The notes under the pieces: generated by a model
Told to the model about the DNA's origin: nothing
Database searches by the model: none
What the model saw: only the letters and a program-made list of their open reading frames with translations
Shown: positions 23,419 to 30,752 of the stretch, piece by piece
Position numbering within the stretch: the first letter of the stretch is position 1
How the letters are laid out: each line of letters begins with the position of its first letter
Made by a program: the position numbers and the translations under genes
Assembly (NCBI GenBank): GCA_035400705.1
Contig: DAOMZV010000004.1
Span: forward strand, 1 to 38,808
Direction: 5' to 3'
DNA from: GWC2-40-17 sp035400705
GTDB lineage: Bacteria; Patescibacteriota; Patescibacteriia; Magasanikbacterales; UBA10003
DNA: 38,808 nt

Positions 23419-24327
23419 ATGAAGAAGTTTCTTATGGCCGCGGTTGCGGCCCTGTCCCTGTTCGGTTCGGAATTCGCGGTCGCCCAGACCGGCGAGGTTA
23501 CGGCCTCGACGGTCTACGGCGAAGAGGCCGGGGCAAGCGCCCTGGCAATGAAGAATTCGGAAGAGGTCGCCGCGCTGAAGGCACAGGCGGCCGAATGGAA
23601 GAAGGCCGCTGAGGACCTGCGGGTGACGGTCACGTCCCTGCAGCAGTCGAACGCCAGTCTGCTCAGGCAGGTGGCAGAAATCAGGAAATGGGAAAGGACG
23701 CTTCCGGATGGCGTCAAAACCCAGATCAAGACCATGGTGGACGAGGTAGTGACGGCGGCGATTGCTGCCAAGGCCGAAGAATTCACCAATGCCTTGGCGG
23801 AACTGGCTCGGACCCTCGACGACCGTATTAAGGCCCTCGAGGGGAGGGTGACTACTCTCGAAGGCCAGATGGCCACGGTCCAGGCTGATGTCGTCCAGCT
23901 GAAGAAGCAGGTCGGAATCAACTTTGCACCAGAACTGGCCGTCGTCGGCAACCACAAAACGGTGGCCTTCGAAGCCGGGTTCCGTCTGGTCATTCCGACC
24001 AAGGACCCCAAGTGGTCCGTGAATCTGGAAGGTCTGGTCGGGATCACTCCGTGGCAGGAATTGGCCTGGGGCATCGGGATAGATGTGACCAAGGAAATCA
24101 AGCCTTGGCTGTCTCTCGGCCCGTCCCTGATCTTCGACGCCATGGACAACCCCAACCAGCCCGGTTTGACCGATTACTCGGTTACCGCCGGTGTCCGGGC
24201 AGACTTCCATGTCCATCGCCACGTGGACGTGTTCCTCGGCGGCGGCATCGGGATGGGAATGGAATCCACCGGGGATCCCAGCTTCGGCTGGAACTTCCGT
24301 GCCGGTCTGTCGTTCCCGTGCTTCTAG
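23419..24327 (+). CDS. Exported coiled-coil protein with outer-membrane-barrel-like C-terminus
   Basis: From the ATG at 23419 the product has 302 residues. I chose this start because AGGAGG lies five bases upstream and because it begins the signal peptide MKKFLMAAVAALSLFGSEF, with a likely cut after AVA before QTGEV. Residues about 40-165 are helical heptads (LKAQAAEWKKAAEDLRV, RIKALEGRVTTLEGQMATV), a coiled coil. Residues about 170-302 alternate polar and hydrophobic residues in strands (FAPELAVVGNHKTVAFEAGF, LGGGIGMGMES) and end with FPCF; a C-terminal Phe is typical of outer-membrane barrels. An outer-membrane protein is out of place in a Patescibacterium, which is thought to lack a standard outer membrane. 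A strong terminator follows. Confidence 0.75.
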   Translation: MKKFLMAAVAALSLFGSEFAVAQTGEVTASTVYGEEAGASALAMKNSEEVAALKAQAAEWKKAAEDLRVTVTSLQQSNASLLRQVAEIRKWERTLPDGVKTQIKTMVDEVVTAAIAAKAEEFTNALAELARTLDDRIKALEGRVTTLEGQMATVQADVVQLKKQVGINFAPELAVVGNHKTVAFEAGFRLVIPTKDPKWSVNLEGLVGITPWQELAWGIGIDVTKEIKPWLSLGPSLIFDAMDNPNQPGLTDYSVTAGVRADFHVHRHVDVFLGGGIGMGMESTGDPSFGWNFRAGLSFPCF

Positions 24328-24365
24328 TTTGCTCTTTGTTCGTAACCCTCGCCTAACAGCGAGGC

Positions 24366-24408
24366 GGTGCTCAGACTTGGTTAACCCCAAGCTCTGAGCA
24401 CCTTTTTT
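24366..24408 (+). terminator. Strong intrinsic terminator after the barrel-like gene
   Basis: GGTGCTCAGA at 24366-24375 pairs with TCTGAGCACC at 24393-24402, with an inner CTTGG/CCAAG extension, and six Ts follow. The third cassette gene therefore needs read-through or its own promoter. Confidence 0.9.
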
Positions 24409-24636
24409 CAGTCATCATTTCTACAAAGAAGTGGTGAGCGAAGAAAGGAAAAAGTTTATTGTTCTAAAAAAGGAGAAATCTTTTTTTAGGACAAGAAGCT
24501 GGTCCCCACTATCAAGTGAGGGAAAAGTCCTAATCCCAATTCTGCCGGGTGGCAGGGTGGGGATCAGCAAAGGTCTTTAAAGCTCAAAGGTTTTGATGCG
24601 CGGCTTGAAAGATTAGCTGCGCGCGGAGGAAGGAAA
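24409..24636 (+). ncRNA. Second structured leader, upstream of the Cys-rich lipoprotein gene
   Basis: No gene is seen in these 228 bases, but three helices are: 24459-24471 with 24482-24494 (13 pairs, one G-U, AT-rich); GCTGGTCCCCAC at 24498-24509 with GTGGGGATCAGC at 24557-24568 (12 pairs, one G-U), enclosing CTGCC/GGCAG at 24542-24555; and GCGCGGC at 24598-24604 with GCTGCGC at 24616-24622, just before the ribosome site. I found no good promoter. The leader is of mixed composition, AT-rich at the left and GC-rich at the right. A cis-regulatory RNA is plausible; I do not match it to a known riboswitch. Confidence 0.5.
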
Positions 24637-26190
24637 ATGAGGAAGATTCTCGTGGTGTGTTGTTTCGCTCTGGTTGCCGTGGCCCTCGCGGGTTGCGGTC
24701 TTGAGGGCTTCGGCCTGGCCGACGAAGGTACCGGGAGTGATGTCCTGGTGGCTGACGAAGGTATGGACACGACGGTTCCCGAAGAGGACGTCGTGGTGGG
24801 TACCGACGAAGGTCAGGATCTGTCCGAACCCGACGAGGGGACGGACACGATGGTGCCCGAAGTCTGCGTGCCGGATTGCGCCGGCAAGGCCTGCGGGGAC
24901 GACGGTTGTGGCGGGGAATGCGGGGCTTGCCCCGTGATACCCTGCACGACTGAAACCTGCGATGCAGGACGCTGCCTCTATAAGGTGGTGTACTGCGACG
25001 ACAGTAACCCCTGCACTACTGAATACTGTAACGCCGAGCTGGCCCAGTGTATCTACACCGGTGTCTCTTGCGACGACGGTAATCCCTGCACCGTGGACAC
25101 CTGCAACAGCGATGTGGGCGGGTGCGTGCATGAGACGATCGCTTGCAGCGACAGCAACAGCTGCACGACCGATTCCTGCGACCCGGCAACCGGGGAATGT
25201 GTTTTCGATGCCGTCATCTGCGACGACGGCAAGGATTACACAGTGGATTCCTGCAACCCGGAAACGGGCGGGTGCGAATTTGCGAAAATTGAGGGCGCAT
25301 GCCTCAAGGATTCCGATTGCGCCGACGGCAACTCCTGCACCGAAGACGTCTGTGATTCGATCACCCACCAGTGCAAACTGGTGGAAATCATTTGCGATTT
25401 CGGAAACCCCTGCGTTGTGGAAAAGTGCATCCCGTCGGTGGTCGAAGTTATTGGGTACATCTGTGTACCCGAAGCTTACATCGACTGCGACGACGGCAAC
25501 ACCTGTACCACCGACTCCTGCGACCCGGACACCGGTGCTTGTATCCACGAAGATGTTCCGGAATGTTGTGTCACGGATGCGCAGTGCAGCGGGAATGAAT
25601 ACTGCAACGATGGCTGGTGCGAAGATCTGGATTGTGACTCCGCACCTCAGTGCTGGACGATGGAGGTGGTTGATCACGAATGCGTGTACAACCCCGCCAC
25701 CGAAGGCATTCCCTGCGCCGGCGGTTACTGCGACGGCTTGGGTGTTTGTCAGCCGCCGCTCACAGATTGTGACGACGGTGACAAGTACACCACTGATTCC
25801 GAAGACCCAGTGACTGGAGAATGTCTCCACACTGAACTGATCTTTACGGCAAGCTGTACCGTTCCGACCTCGTTGATCGCGGATGGTCGGTACTGCGAAG
25901 TTTGGATCGGTTTTGGTGAAGGCGATTTCGGAGTCTTTCTGCTGAAAGAAAATGAGCAGAAGGTCTCTGCAAGATCCATTTGTGGATCATCATGGACACC
26001 GTCCAATTCCGAACTCACTGTAAGGATTAGTGGGCCGGGGATGGAACCCAAACCGTGGGTTGGTGGTGCTTACGCGCATCTCACCGACCCCGACGGCAAC
26101 GCTGTCACGCTGGCCGAGGTGGATCATTCTTGGTCCAAGCCCAACAACTGGGCCACGCCGGAAACCGGAATTCCCTGGTGTCAGAAGTGA
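24637..26190 (+). CDS. Cys-rich repeat lipoprotein (CDDGNxCTxDxC repeats)
   Basis: This 517-residue protein starts with a lipoprotein signal, MRKILVVCCFALVAVALAGC, with lipobox LAGC. Next come acidic DEG/DVLV units (about 25-70), then DCAGKACGDDGCGGECGAC, then about eight repeats of roughly 25 residues with the pattern CDDGNPCTVDTC...GGC (CDDSNPCTTEYC, CSDSNSCTTDSC, CDDGNTCTTDSC and others). Two repeats, CDDGKDYT and CDDGDKYT, have lost cysteines. This resembles the Dictyostelium CTDC-type repeat, also common in Myxococcota surface proteins. The last 110 residues are a different, less GC-rich domain. GGAGGAAGG precedes the ATG, a clear ribosome site. Function is unknown; a disulfide-stapled surface stalk or adhesin is inferred. 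Confidence 0.8.
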   Translation: MRKILVVCCFALVAVALAGCGLEGFGLADEGTGSDVLVADEGMDTTVPEEDVVVGTDEGQDLSEPDEGTDTMVPEVCVPDCAGKACGDDGCGGECGACPVIPCTTETCDAGRCLYKVVYCDDSNPCTTEYCNAELAQCIYTGVSCDDGNPCTVDTCNSDVGGCVHETIACSDSNSCTTDSCDPATGECVFDAVICDDGKDYTVDSCNPETGGCEFAKIEGACLKDSDCADGNSCTEDVCDSITHQCKLVEIICDFGNPCVVEKCIPSVVEVIGYICVPEAYIDCDDGNTCTTDSCDPDTGACIHEDVPECCVTDAQCSGNEYCNDGWCEDLDCDSAPQCWTMEVVDHECVYNPATEGIPCAGGYCDGLGVCQPPLTDCDDGDKYTTDSEDPVTGECLHTELIFTASCTVPTSLIADGRYCEVWIGFGEGDFGVFLLKENEQKVSARSICGSSWTPSNSELTVRISGPGMEPKPWVGGAYAHLTDPDGNAVTLAEVDHSWSKPNNWATPETGIPWCQK

Positions 26191-26240
26191 CACCTTAACC
26201 CCCTGAGCGAGGGGCAAACAAAACGCTAGTGCAACAGCAC

Positions 26241-26283
26241 GGCCCGGATAGTAAGCTAACGCTGAACTCCGGGCCTTTTTTAT
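26241..26283 (+). terminator. Terminator closing the GC-rich cassette
   Basis: GGCCCGGA at 26241-26248 pairs with TCCGGGCC at 26268-26275, followed by TTTTTTATTT. AT-rich backbone sequence starts right after the T-run. Smaller hairpins (CCCCT/AGGGG, GTGC/GCAC) lie between the stop codon and this stem. Confidence 0.88.
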
Positions 26284-26310
26284 TTGTTTAAATTTTTCAA
26301 AATGTTGATT

Positions 26311-26330
26311 TTTGGCTAAATTTAGCCAAA
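26311..26330. promoter_or_regulatory. Perfect 20-bp palindrome next to a promoter
   Basis: TTTGGCTAAA is followed directly by its exact reverse complement TTTAGCCAAA. It ends five bases before the -35 box at 26336, the position expected for an activator or repressor site. The other promoters of this type do not have it. Confidence 0.5.
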
Positions 26331-26335
26331 GGCCA

Positions 26336-26364
26336 TTGACAAAAATCAAAAATTATGCTATTAT
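26336..26364 (+). promoter_or_regulatory. Promoter of the orphan gene at 26393
   Basis: TTGACA at 26336-26341 and TATTAT at 26359-26364 are 17 bases apart (an overlapping TATAAT lies at 26362-26367), with TGC before the -10. The ATG follows 28 bases after the -10, the same distance as for the gene at 17533. Confidence 0.85.
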
Positions 26365-26392
26365 AATTTAAGAATTAACTTAAAATAAAAAT

Positions 26393-27343
26393 ATGCTAGA
26401 AGCTGAAAATAGAATACCTCAAGAAGAAATTTCTAAAGAATTACCCAAGTCAACTTCACTAGAAACAACAGGAAGAGAAATTCCTACTGGTAACTCAGCA
26501 GAAAATTTAGATAAACAAGGGAGTGGTACTTCAGTTGAAGCTCTTAATCAAGCTATTGATCAAGCTAGAGCAGCTGGATATTTTGAAAAAAAATATCAAT
26601 CAGGAGGAGAAAAAAGACCGATTAAGCCAGGTGAAATTGAAGCTTTTCAAGAAATAAGATTACTTGCTCAAAAAGCCGGTAAGCCAAAAATATTTAAAGA
26701 ATTTGATACTGCTTTATTTTTAGAAGATGCCGGTTTAAATGATGATGAGGTTATAAAAGCTAGATATGAAGCTATTGGTAATGCTATTGTTAACGGAGAT
26801 GATCAGGATGCTTTTGATTGTTTGTTCACTGAAAAATATGATGGTCATGAAATTAAAACTTTTGATGATTTATTAAATCAAATAGAATCGACTGGCAGTA
26901 TAAAATATTTGATTGGCGAAGGCGATGATGATTTAGCTTATGCCAAGCAATTGGAAGGTCCGGCTAGAAATAGCGCTTTGAGAAATTCTATAAAATTAGA
27001 ATTAACTGATGAAGACAGTCAGTTTTCTAAATTTTCATCAAAATCTACTGGTATGGTGAGAAGTGGGGTTTTGGCTAGAATGTTAGCTATGGAAGATTCT
27101 AAATTAGCTGAATTAGTTAAAGGAGAGATAAGAAAAAAAATTGATTCTAGGGTCAGAGAGTTGGATCGGAAAGAGTATGACCTTATTTCGTCTAAGTTGG
27201 AGGCTGAGCGTGTGATGACACCTAGAGAAGATTGGGCAATTGATTCATATGAAAGAGCTGCCAGAAAAAAATATCGTGAAATTAAGCAAGAACTTCCAGA
27301 TGTCAGAAAACGTAAAGAAAATCTTTTAAAAGCCGTTTTATAA
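26393..27343 (+). CDS. Soluble helical protein, function unknown
   Basis: The 316-residue product has no signal peptide or membrane segment. The first 60 residues are polar and low in complexity (PKSTSLETTGREIPTGNS), followed by a mainly helical charged protein (EIEAFQEIRLLAQKAGKP, GDDQDAFDCLFTEKYDGHEI) and a C-terminal probable coiled coil (KKIDSRVRELDRKEYDLISS). I recognise no family. Base composition and codons match the backbone, so it lies outside the GC-rich cassette. The polar start resembles that of the 1517-residue protein, and the two promoters have the same form and spacing, so they may be expressed together. It has its own promoter and terminator and so is a single-gene unit. Confidence 0.65.
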   Translation: MLEAENRIPQEEISKELPKSTSLETTGREIPTGNSAENLDKQGSGTSVEALNQAIDQARAAGYFEKKYQSGGEKRPIKPGEIEAFQEIRLLAQKAGKPKIFKEFDTALFLEDAGLNDDEVIKARYEAIGNAIVNGDDQDAFDCLFTEKYDGHEIKTFDDLLNQIESTGSIKYLIGEGDDDLAYAKQLEGPARNSALRNSIKLELTDEDSQFSKFSSKSTGMVRSGVLARMLAMEDSKLAELVKGEIRKKIDSRVRELDRKEYDLISSKLEAERVMTPREDWAIDSYERAARKKYREIKQELPDVRKRKENLLKAVL

Positions 27344-27347
27344 AATT

Positions 27348-27377
27348 AAAACACCCGTCATTTCTGGCGGGTGTTTT
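27348..27377 (+). terminator. Terminator after the orphan gene
   Basis: AAAACACCCG at 27348-27357 and CGGGTGTTTT at 27368-27377 are perfectly complementary with a ten-base loop. Confidence 0.85.
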
Positions 27378-27403
27378 GGTATTATTTTAAGCTTGAGCTA
27401 CCC

Positions 27404-27432
27404 TTGACAAAACCTCAAAATTATGCTATAAT
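27404..27432 (+). promoter_or_regulatory. Promoter of the GT4 glycosyltransferase gene
   Basis: TTGACA at 27404-27409 and TATAAT at 27427-27432 are perfect and 17 bases apart, with TTATGC before the -10 just as at 26353-26358. Confidence 0.9.
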
Positions 27433-27481
27433 AATTTGTTGTAGAATAAGATTTTTTCTTCTTATTTTAGCCTAAATATTT

Positions 27482-28672
27482 ATGAAAATCGCTTTTATTG
27501 GACAAAAAGGCATACCGTTTACTTTTGGCGGCGTGGAAAACCACGTGGAATCTTTGGCTACTCGTTTAGTTAAAGAAGGCCAAGAAGTGACAGTTTATTG
27601 CCGTCAGTGGTATACCCAAACCACTCCTTCTAATTATCAGGGAGTTAGTTTGCGTTACACTAAAAGTCTTCATTCTAAAAATTTAGATGCTATTTCCGGA
27701 TCGTTAACAGCTACTCTTGATGCGATGCGTCGCGGTTTTGATATTATTCATTATCAAGGTGTTGGTCCAGCTTTGTTGTCTTGGATCCCAAGAATTTTTG
27801 CCCCTCAAATTAAAGTGGTAGTAACTTTTCATTGTCAGGACAGATTGCATGGCAAATGGGGTTTATTGGCGCGTCTCGCGTTAGCTTTGGGTGAACGTGC
27901 GGCTTGTTATTTTCCTCATGAAACAGTTGTCGTGTCTAAAACTTTGAAAGATTATGTGGCCAAGAAATATCATTGTCAGGCTACTTATATTCCTAACGGT
28001 GTTACTTTGCCGGAAAATTTTTCTCCCACCGATATTTTAAATCGCTTGGGTTTACAGAAAAAAAATTATATTTTAGCTGTTACTCGTTTGATTTCTCATA
28101 AGTCAGTTCATAATTTGATTGAAGCCTTTAATGCTTTAAAACAGGATAATACCCAAGCTTTAACTCAGGGATTAAAATTGGTGATTGTGGGTGAAGGTTT
28201 TTATACCGATAAATACGTGCAACAATTAAAACAATTAGCCCAAGATAATCCCGAGGTGATTTTTGCCGGTTGGCAAGGCGGAGTGGATTTACAGACTCTT
28301 TATCAAGAGGCTAAATTATTTGTTCATCCTTCTGTTTCCGAGGGGTTGCCCTTAGTAGTTTTGGAAGCAATGAGTTATGGTTTGCCAGTAGTTGTTTCTA
28401 ATATTCCCGAACATCAAGAATTAATTAGTGATAAAAGATTTTCTTTTGCTGTGGGACAAAGTGCTGATTTACAAAGAGTTTTATTTTGGTGTTTACAAAA
28501 CCCTGAAATTTTACAGGCAACTGGTCAGGCTAATTTCCGATTAGTCAAACAAGACTATAATTGGGATCAATCAGCTAGACAGTTGAATGAAGTTTATCAA
28601 AAATTAAAATTAACGGCCGATCCCATTACTATTCGGCCCTCAGTAAAAAAAGTTGGCTTCAAAGTTTATTAA
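27482..28672 (+). CDS. GT4-family glycosyltransferase
   Basis: This 396-residue enzyme has two Rossmann-like halves and transfers a sugar from an activated donor, as expected for GT-B enzymes of family GT4. The N-terminal half starts MKIAFIGQKGIPFTFGGVEN with the glycine-rich acceptor-side loop. The C-terminal half shows LAVTRLISHKSVHNLIEAF, LVIVGEGFYTDKYV and the donor-site HPSVSEGLPLVVLEA, with the EX7E pair of glutamates. Donor and acceptor cannot be told from sequence. It stands alone with its own promoter and converges on the minus-strand polysaccharide operon, with a shared terminator between. Confidence 0.92.
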   Translation: MKIAFIGQKGIPFTFGGVENHVESLATRLVKEGQEVTVYCRQWYTQTTPSNYQGVSLRYTKSLHSKNLDAISGSLTATLDAMRRGFDIIHYQGVGPALLSWIPRIFAPQIKVVVTFHCQDRLHGKWGLLARLALALGERAACYFPHETVVVSKTLKDYVAKKYHCQATYIPNGVTLPENFSPTDILNRLGLQKKNYILAVTRLISHKSVHNLIEAFNALKQDNTQALTQGLKLVIVGEGFYTDKYVQQLKQLAQDNPEVIFAGWQGGVDLQTLYQEAKLFVHPSVSEGLPLVVLEAMSYGLPVVVSNIPEHQELISDKRFSFAVGQSADLQRVLFWCLQNPEILQATGQANFRLVKQDYNWDQSARQLNEVYQKLKLTADPITIRPSVKKVGFKVY

Positions 28673-28702
28673 AAAAACAGTCCTGCTAAGGGCTGTTTTT
28701 TG
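28672..28702. terminator. Bidirectional terminator between convergent genes
   Basis: ACAGTCCT pairs with AGGGCTGT (one G-U) around a GCTA loop at 28685-28688, with A-run before and T-run after, so it serves the GT4 gene on the plus strand and the hydrolase operon on the minus strand. Confidence 0.8.
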
Positions 28703-28725
28703 TTTTTTAATTATTTACTTTTTAT

Positions 28726-30735
28726 TTATTTGAGGGCGGTGGTAAAAACATTTTCTGATAAAGAGATTATTTCATCTAGCCCGTCACCGTCAATATCGGC
28801 CGCAGAAACTTTTACACCCGCTTTAACTTTGGCGGAAGCACCTAAGAAAGATTTTACTATTTGTTTGCCCTTGTCATTAAAAATTCTGATTTGGGGTTGG
28901 CCAGTTCCGGCTCCAGCAATAATTTCGTCTTTATTGTCACCATTAACATCACCGGAAGCCAAATTAACTCCGCCTTTAAAAGTACTGCCAAAAGCATAAA
29001 AAGTTGAACCCAATTGTTTACCGACTAAAGAAAAGATTTTAACTTGAGAACGAGTTTTGTTTTGACCGACAATTATTTCCGTGGCGCCGTCGCCGTTAAC
29101 ATCGCCTAAAGCTAATTTAACTCCACCGATAGTTCGAGGAAAAGGAAAGAAAGTTTTTTTCAAATTAAGATCTAAGTCGTAAATTTTTACTTCGGAATTT
29201 TCATCTTGTCTGGCTACAGCAATTAAACCAGTTTCTTTATTGTAAGCTAACGATAACTCTCCTTTGAGGTTTTTGCCAAAAGGATAAAGTTCAGCCATTT
29301 GTCCATCTCTAATAATTTGAATTTTATTTTTATTTGTACCCAGGCTTAAAGAGTCGCTAACAAAAATTTTTTCGCCACCCTTAAAATTGGCGTCGTAGCT
29401 AAAGAAACCGTTACGTAGGCTCTGGCCGGCACTGTTGTAAATTCTGGCAAAAGAACCATTATAGAATAGGGCTGAATCAAGTTTGTCCACAGGTTTTAAA
29501 AGGATCAAACCATCTTGAGGGGGTATGGTAATGGAAGAGACAATAGTCCCATCATTAATAGAAGTATCTTGAGAGCCTTTAATTTTTTCAAATTCTGCAC
29601 CTAGATCAATAGTTTCGTCGCTGTTGCCAGAATTAACCAAGACTACGCCGTTTTGATAATCGCGACGCCACAAACCTAAGGCAGAAAAATTATTAGTTTG
29701 GTTAGTTCTAATGAACAGAGGTTGGCTGGTAGGCTCACCTAGTTTAATATTATATTCGTCATACCACCAAGTTTGTCCGTGGTCGGTATCGCCAAAGTCA
29801 AAAGAATAATAGCCGTTGCCTAAGAGAGAGGAAGTTAAACCATAACGCATTTCTTGGAAGAAATTTTGATTGCCGGCATTACTGGTGTTGGCATTAAATA
29901 AACCAAAAGCAGGCATAGTTCCGTTTTGTCCAAAAGCAGTGTATTCTTGGAGCATTCGTGACCAACCGCGGGCGTAAGGAAAATTTTCAAACATCATGCC
30001 ATTGAGAGAGGTAAACACATCGCCGTCGTTGCCCATTAAAATATATTTATTTTCCGTGCGGCTGCGTAAATTATTAAACAGATTATTTAATCCATTTTTA
30101 TAGGCCGTTTCTATGGTAGCACGGGATTCCGCAACACCATCATTGTTAATATCTAAATTTGCTCCGACTTTTTCAGTTAAGGAATCCCAAGTGTTATCAA
30201 AGAAGATTCCATCCCATAAACCACTAGCTAAAACTTTCTCGGCTAAAAATTGAGATAAATAATCATTCCAATTTTGGCCATCAACTTTAGGGGCTTGGTC
30301 GGTAATGTTTAATAAATGAGTTCCTGGCCACCAAGAAATTTTTCCACCAGTAGGAGTTTTTAACCACCAACCGTCTTTGGCATTAGTAGCAATTTGGGCT
30401 CGCAACGGAGTATATTGCCTTAAACCAATAGCATCATCACGCAATTCTTGGGAAGTGATATAGGCTAAAATAATAATATCTGGGTTGAGTTCTCGAATTT
30501 TTTGGAGTTGAGCCTTGCTTTTTACTTGATGCTCCATATCCAAAATAATTAAATCCCATTTAGCTAATTCTTGAGCGGTAGCATCGGATAAATTCCAAGA
30601 TAAAAAATAATTAGCCCGCTTGGGGAAAGTGGTTTTTAGGTTTTTGGCCGAATCTTTGGCAAAAGGAGTAAAGAGGGTGGCTATCAAAAGCAGGATTGTC
30701 AGAATTTTAAATTGTCGTAAAAAAAAGTGTTTCAT
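28726..30735 (-). CDS. Exported GHL15-like putative glycoside hydrolase with FG-GAP repeats
   Basis: The 669-residue product starts with a hydrophobic signal or anchor (FKILTILLLIATLFTPFA). Residues about 35-330 look like a (beta/alpha)8 hydrolase of the hypothetical family GHL15/DUF4015 type: KWDLIILDMEHQ, PDIIILAYITSQE, LWDGIFFDNTWDSL (with likely acidic catalytic residues) and YILMGNDGD. Residues about 340-440 form a small beta domain. The C-terminal 220 residues carry FG-GAP/VCBS-type units, LGDVNGDGATEIIVGQ, SGDVNGDNKDEIIAGAG and AADIDGDGLDEIIS, which usually form a calcium-binding propeller. It is the last gene of the polysaccharide operon; in the ancestral layout it began about 11 bases after the upstream GT4 gene. 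Trimming or release of surface glycan is inferred. Confidence 0.75.
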   Translation of the reverse strand: MKHFFLRQFKILTILLLIATLFTPFAKDSAKNLKTTFPKRANYFLSWNLSDATAQELAKWDLIILDMEHQVKSKAQLQKIRELNPDIIILAYITSQELRDDAIGLRQYTPLRAQIATNAKDGWWLKTPTGGKISWWPGTHLLNITDQAPKVDGQNWNDYLSQFLAEKVLASGLWDGIFFDNTWDSLTEKVGANLDINNDGVAESRATIETAYKNGLNNLFNNLRSRTENKYILMGNDGDVFTSLNGMMFENFPYARGWSRMLQEYTAFGQNGTMPAFGLFNANTSNAGNQNFFQEMRYGLTSSLLGNGYYSFDFGDTDHGQTWWYDEYNIKLGEPTSQPLFIRTNQTNNFSALGLWRRDYQNGVVLVNSGNSDETIDLGAEFEKIKGSQDTSINDGTIVSSITIPPQDGLILLKPVDKLDSALFYNGSFARIYNSAGQSLRNGFFSYDANFKGGEKIFVSDSLSLGTNKNKIQIIRDGQMAELYPFGKNLKGELSLAYNKETGLIAVARQDENSEVKIYDLDLNLKKTFFPFPRTIGGVKLALGDVNGDGATEIIVGQNKTRSQVKIFSLVGKQLGSTFYAFGSTFKGGVNLASGDVNGDNKDEIIAGAGTGQPQIRIFNDKGKQIVKSFLGASAKVKAGVKVSAADIDGDGLDEIISLSENVFTTALK

Positions 30736-30752
30736 TACTTTTATTTTATGCC

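Larger units (their letters stand above)
22566..26283 (+). other. GC-rich three-gene cassette foreign to the AT-rich backbone
   Basis: Base composition changes sharply near 22566 and returns near 26278. By hand count 24841-24900 has 42 G or C of 60, against 19 of 60 at 27001-27060. The three genes use GCC, CTG, GTC and CGG codons where the backbone uses GCT, TTA, GTT and AGA. All three have clear Shine-Dalgarno sites, two stop with TGA, and two encode envelope proteins of diderm style. The spacers at 22233-22566 and 24410-24500 are, in contrast, AT-rich. I see no integrase, transposase, tRNA or direct repeat at the edges. Gene transfer from a GC-rich donor, or an assembly join, would both explain it. 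Confidence 0.8.

Noticed and set aside
22446..25830. Long minus-strand frames of 320, 361 and 405 codons opposite the cassette genes
   Set aside because: GC-rich sequence rarely has stop codons in any frame. The plus-strand frames have ribosome sites, signal peptides, a lipobox and regular Cys repeats; the minus-strand ones have low-complexity Arg/Gly/Ser-rich products and no start signals.
22647..26190. TGA recoded as an amino acid in this genome
   Set aside because: TGA ends two cassette genes and also the backbone ligase gene (ATGA overlap), and tryptophan is coded by TGG throughout. A standard code fits.
22566..26283. Cassette as a classical transposon or integron
   Set aside because: No transposase, integrase, attC-like site or terminal inverted or direct repeat was found at the edges.
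26393..27343. Orphan gene as part of the GC-rich cassette
   Set aside because: Its composition, codons, lack of Shine-Dalgarno and its own promoter all match the backbone.
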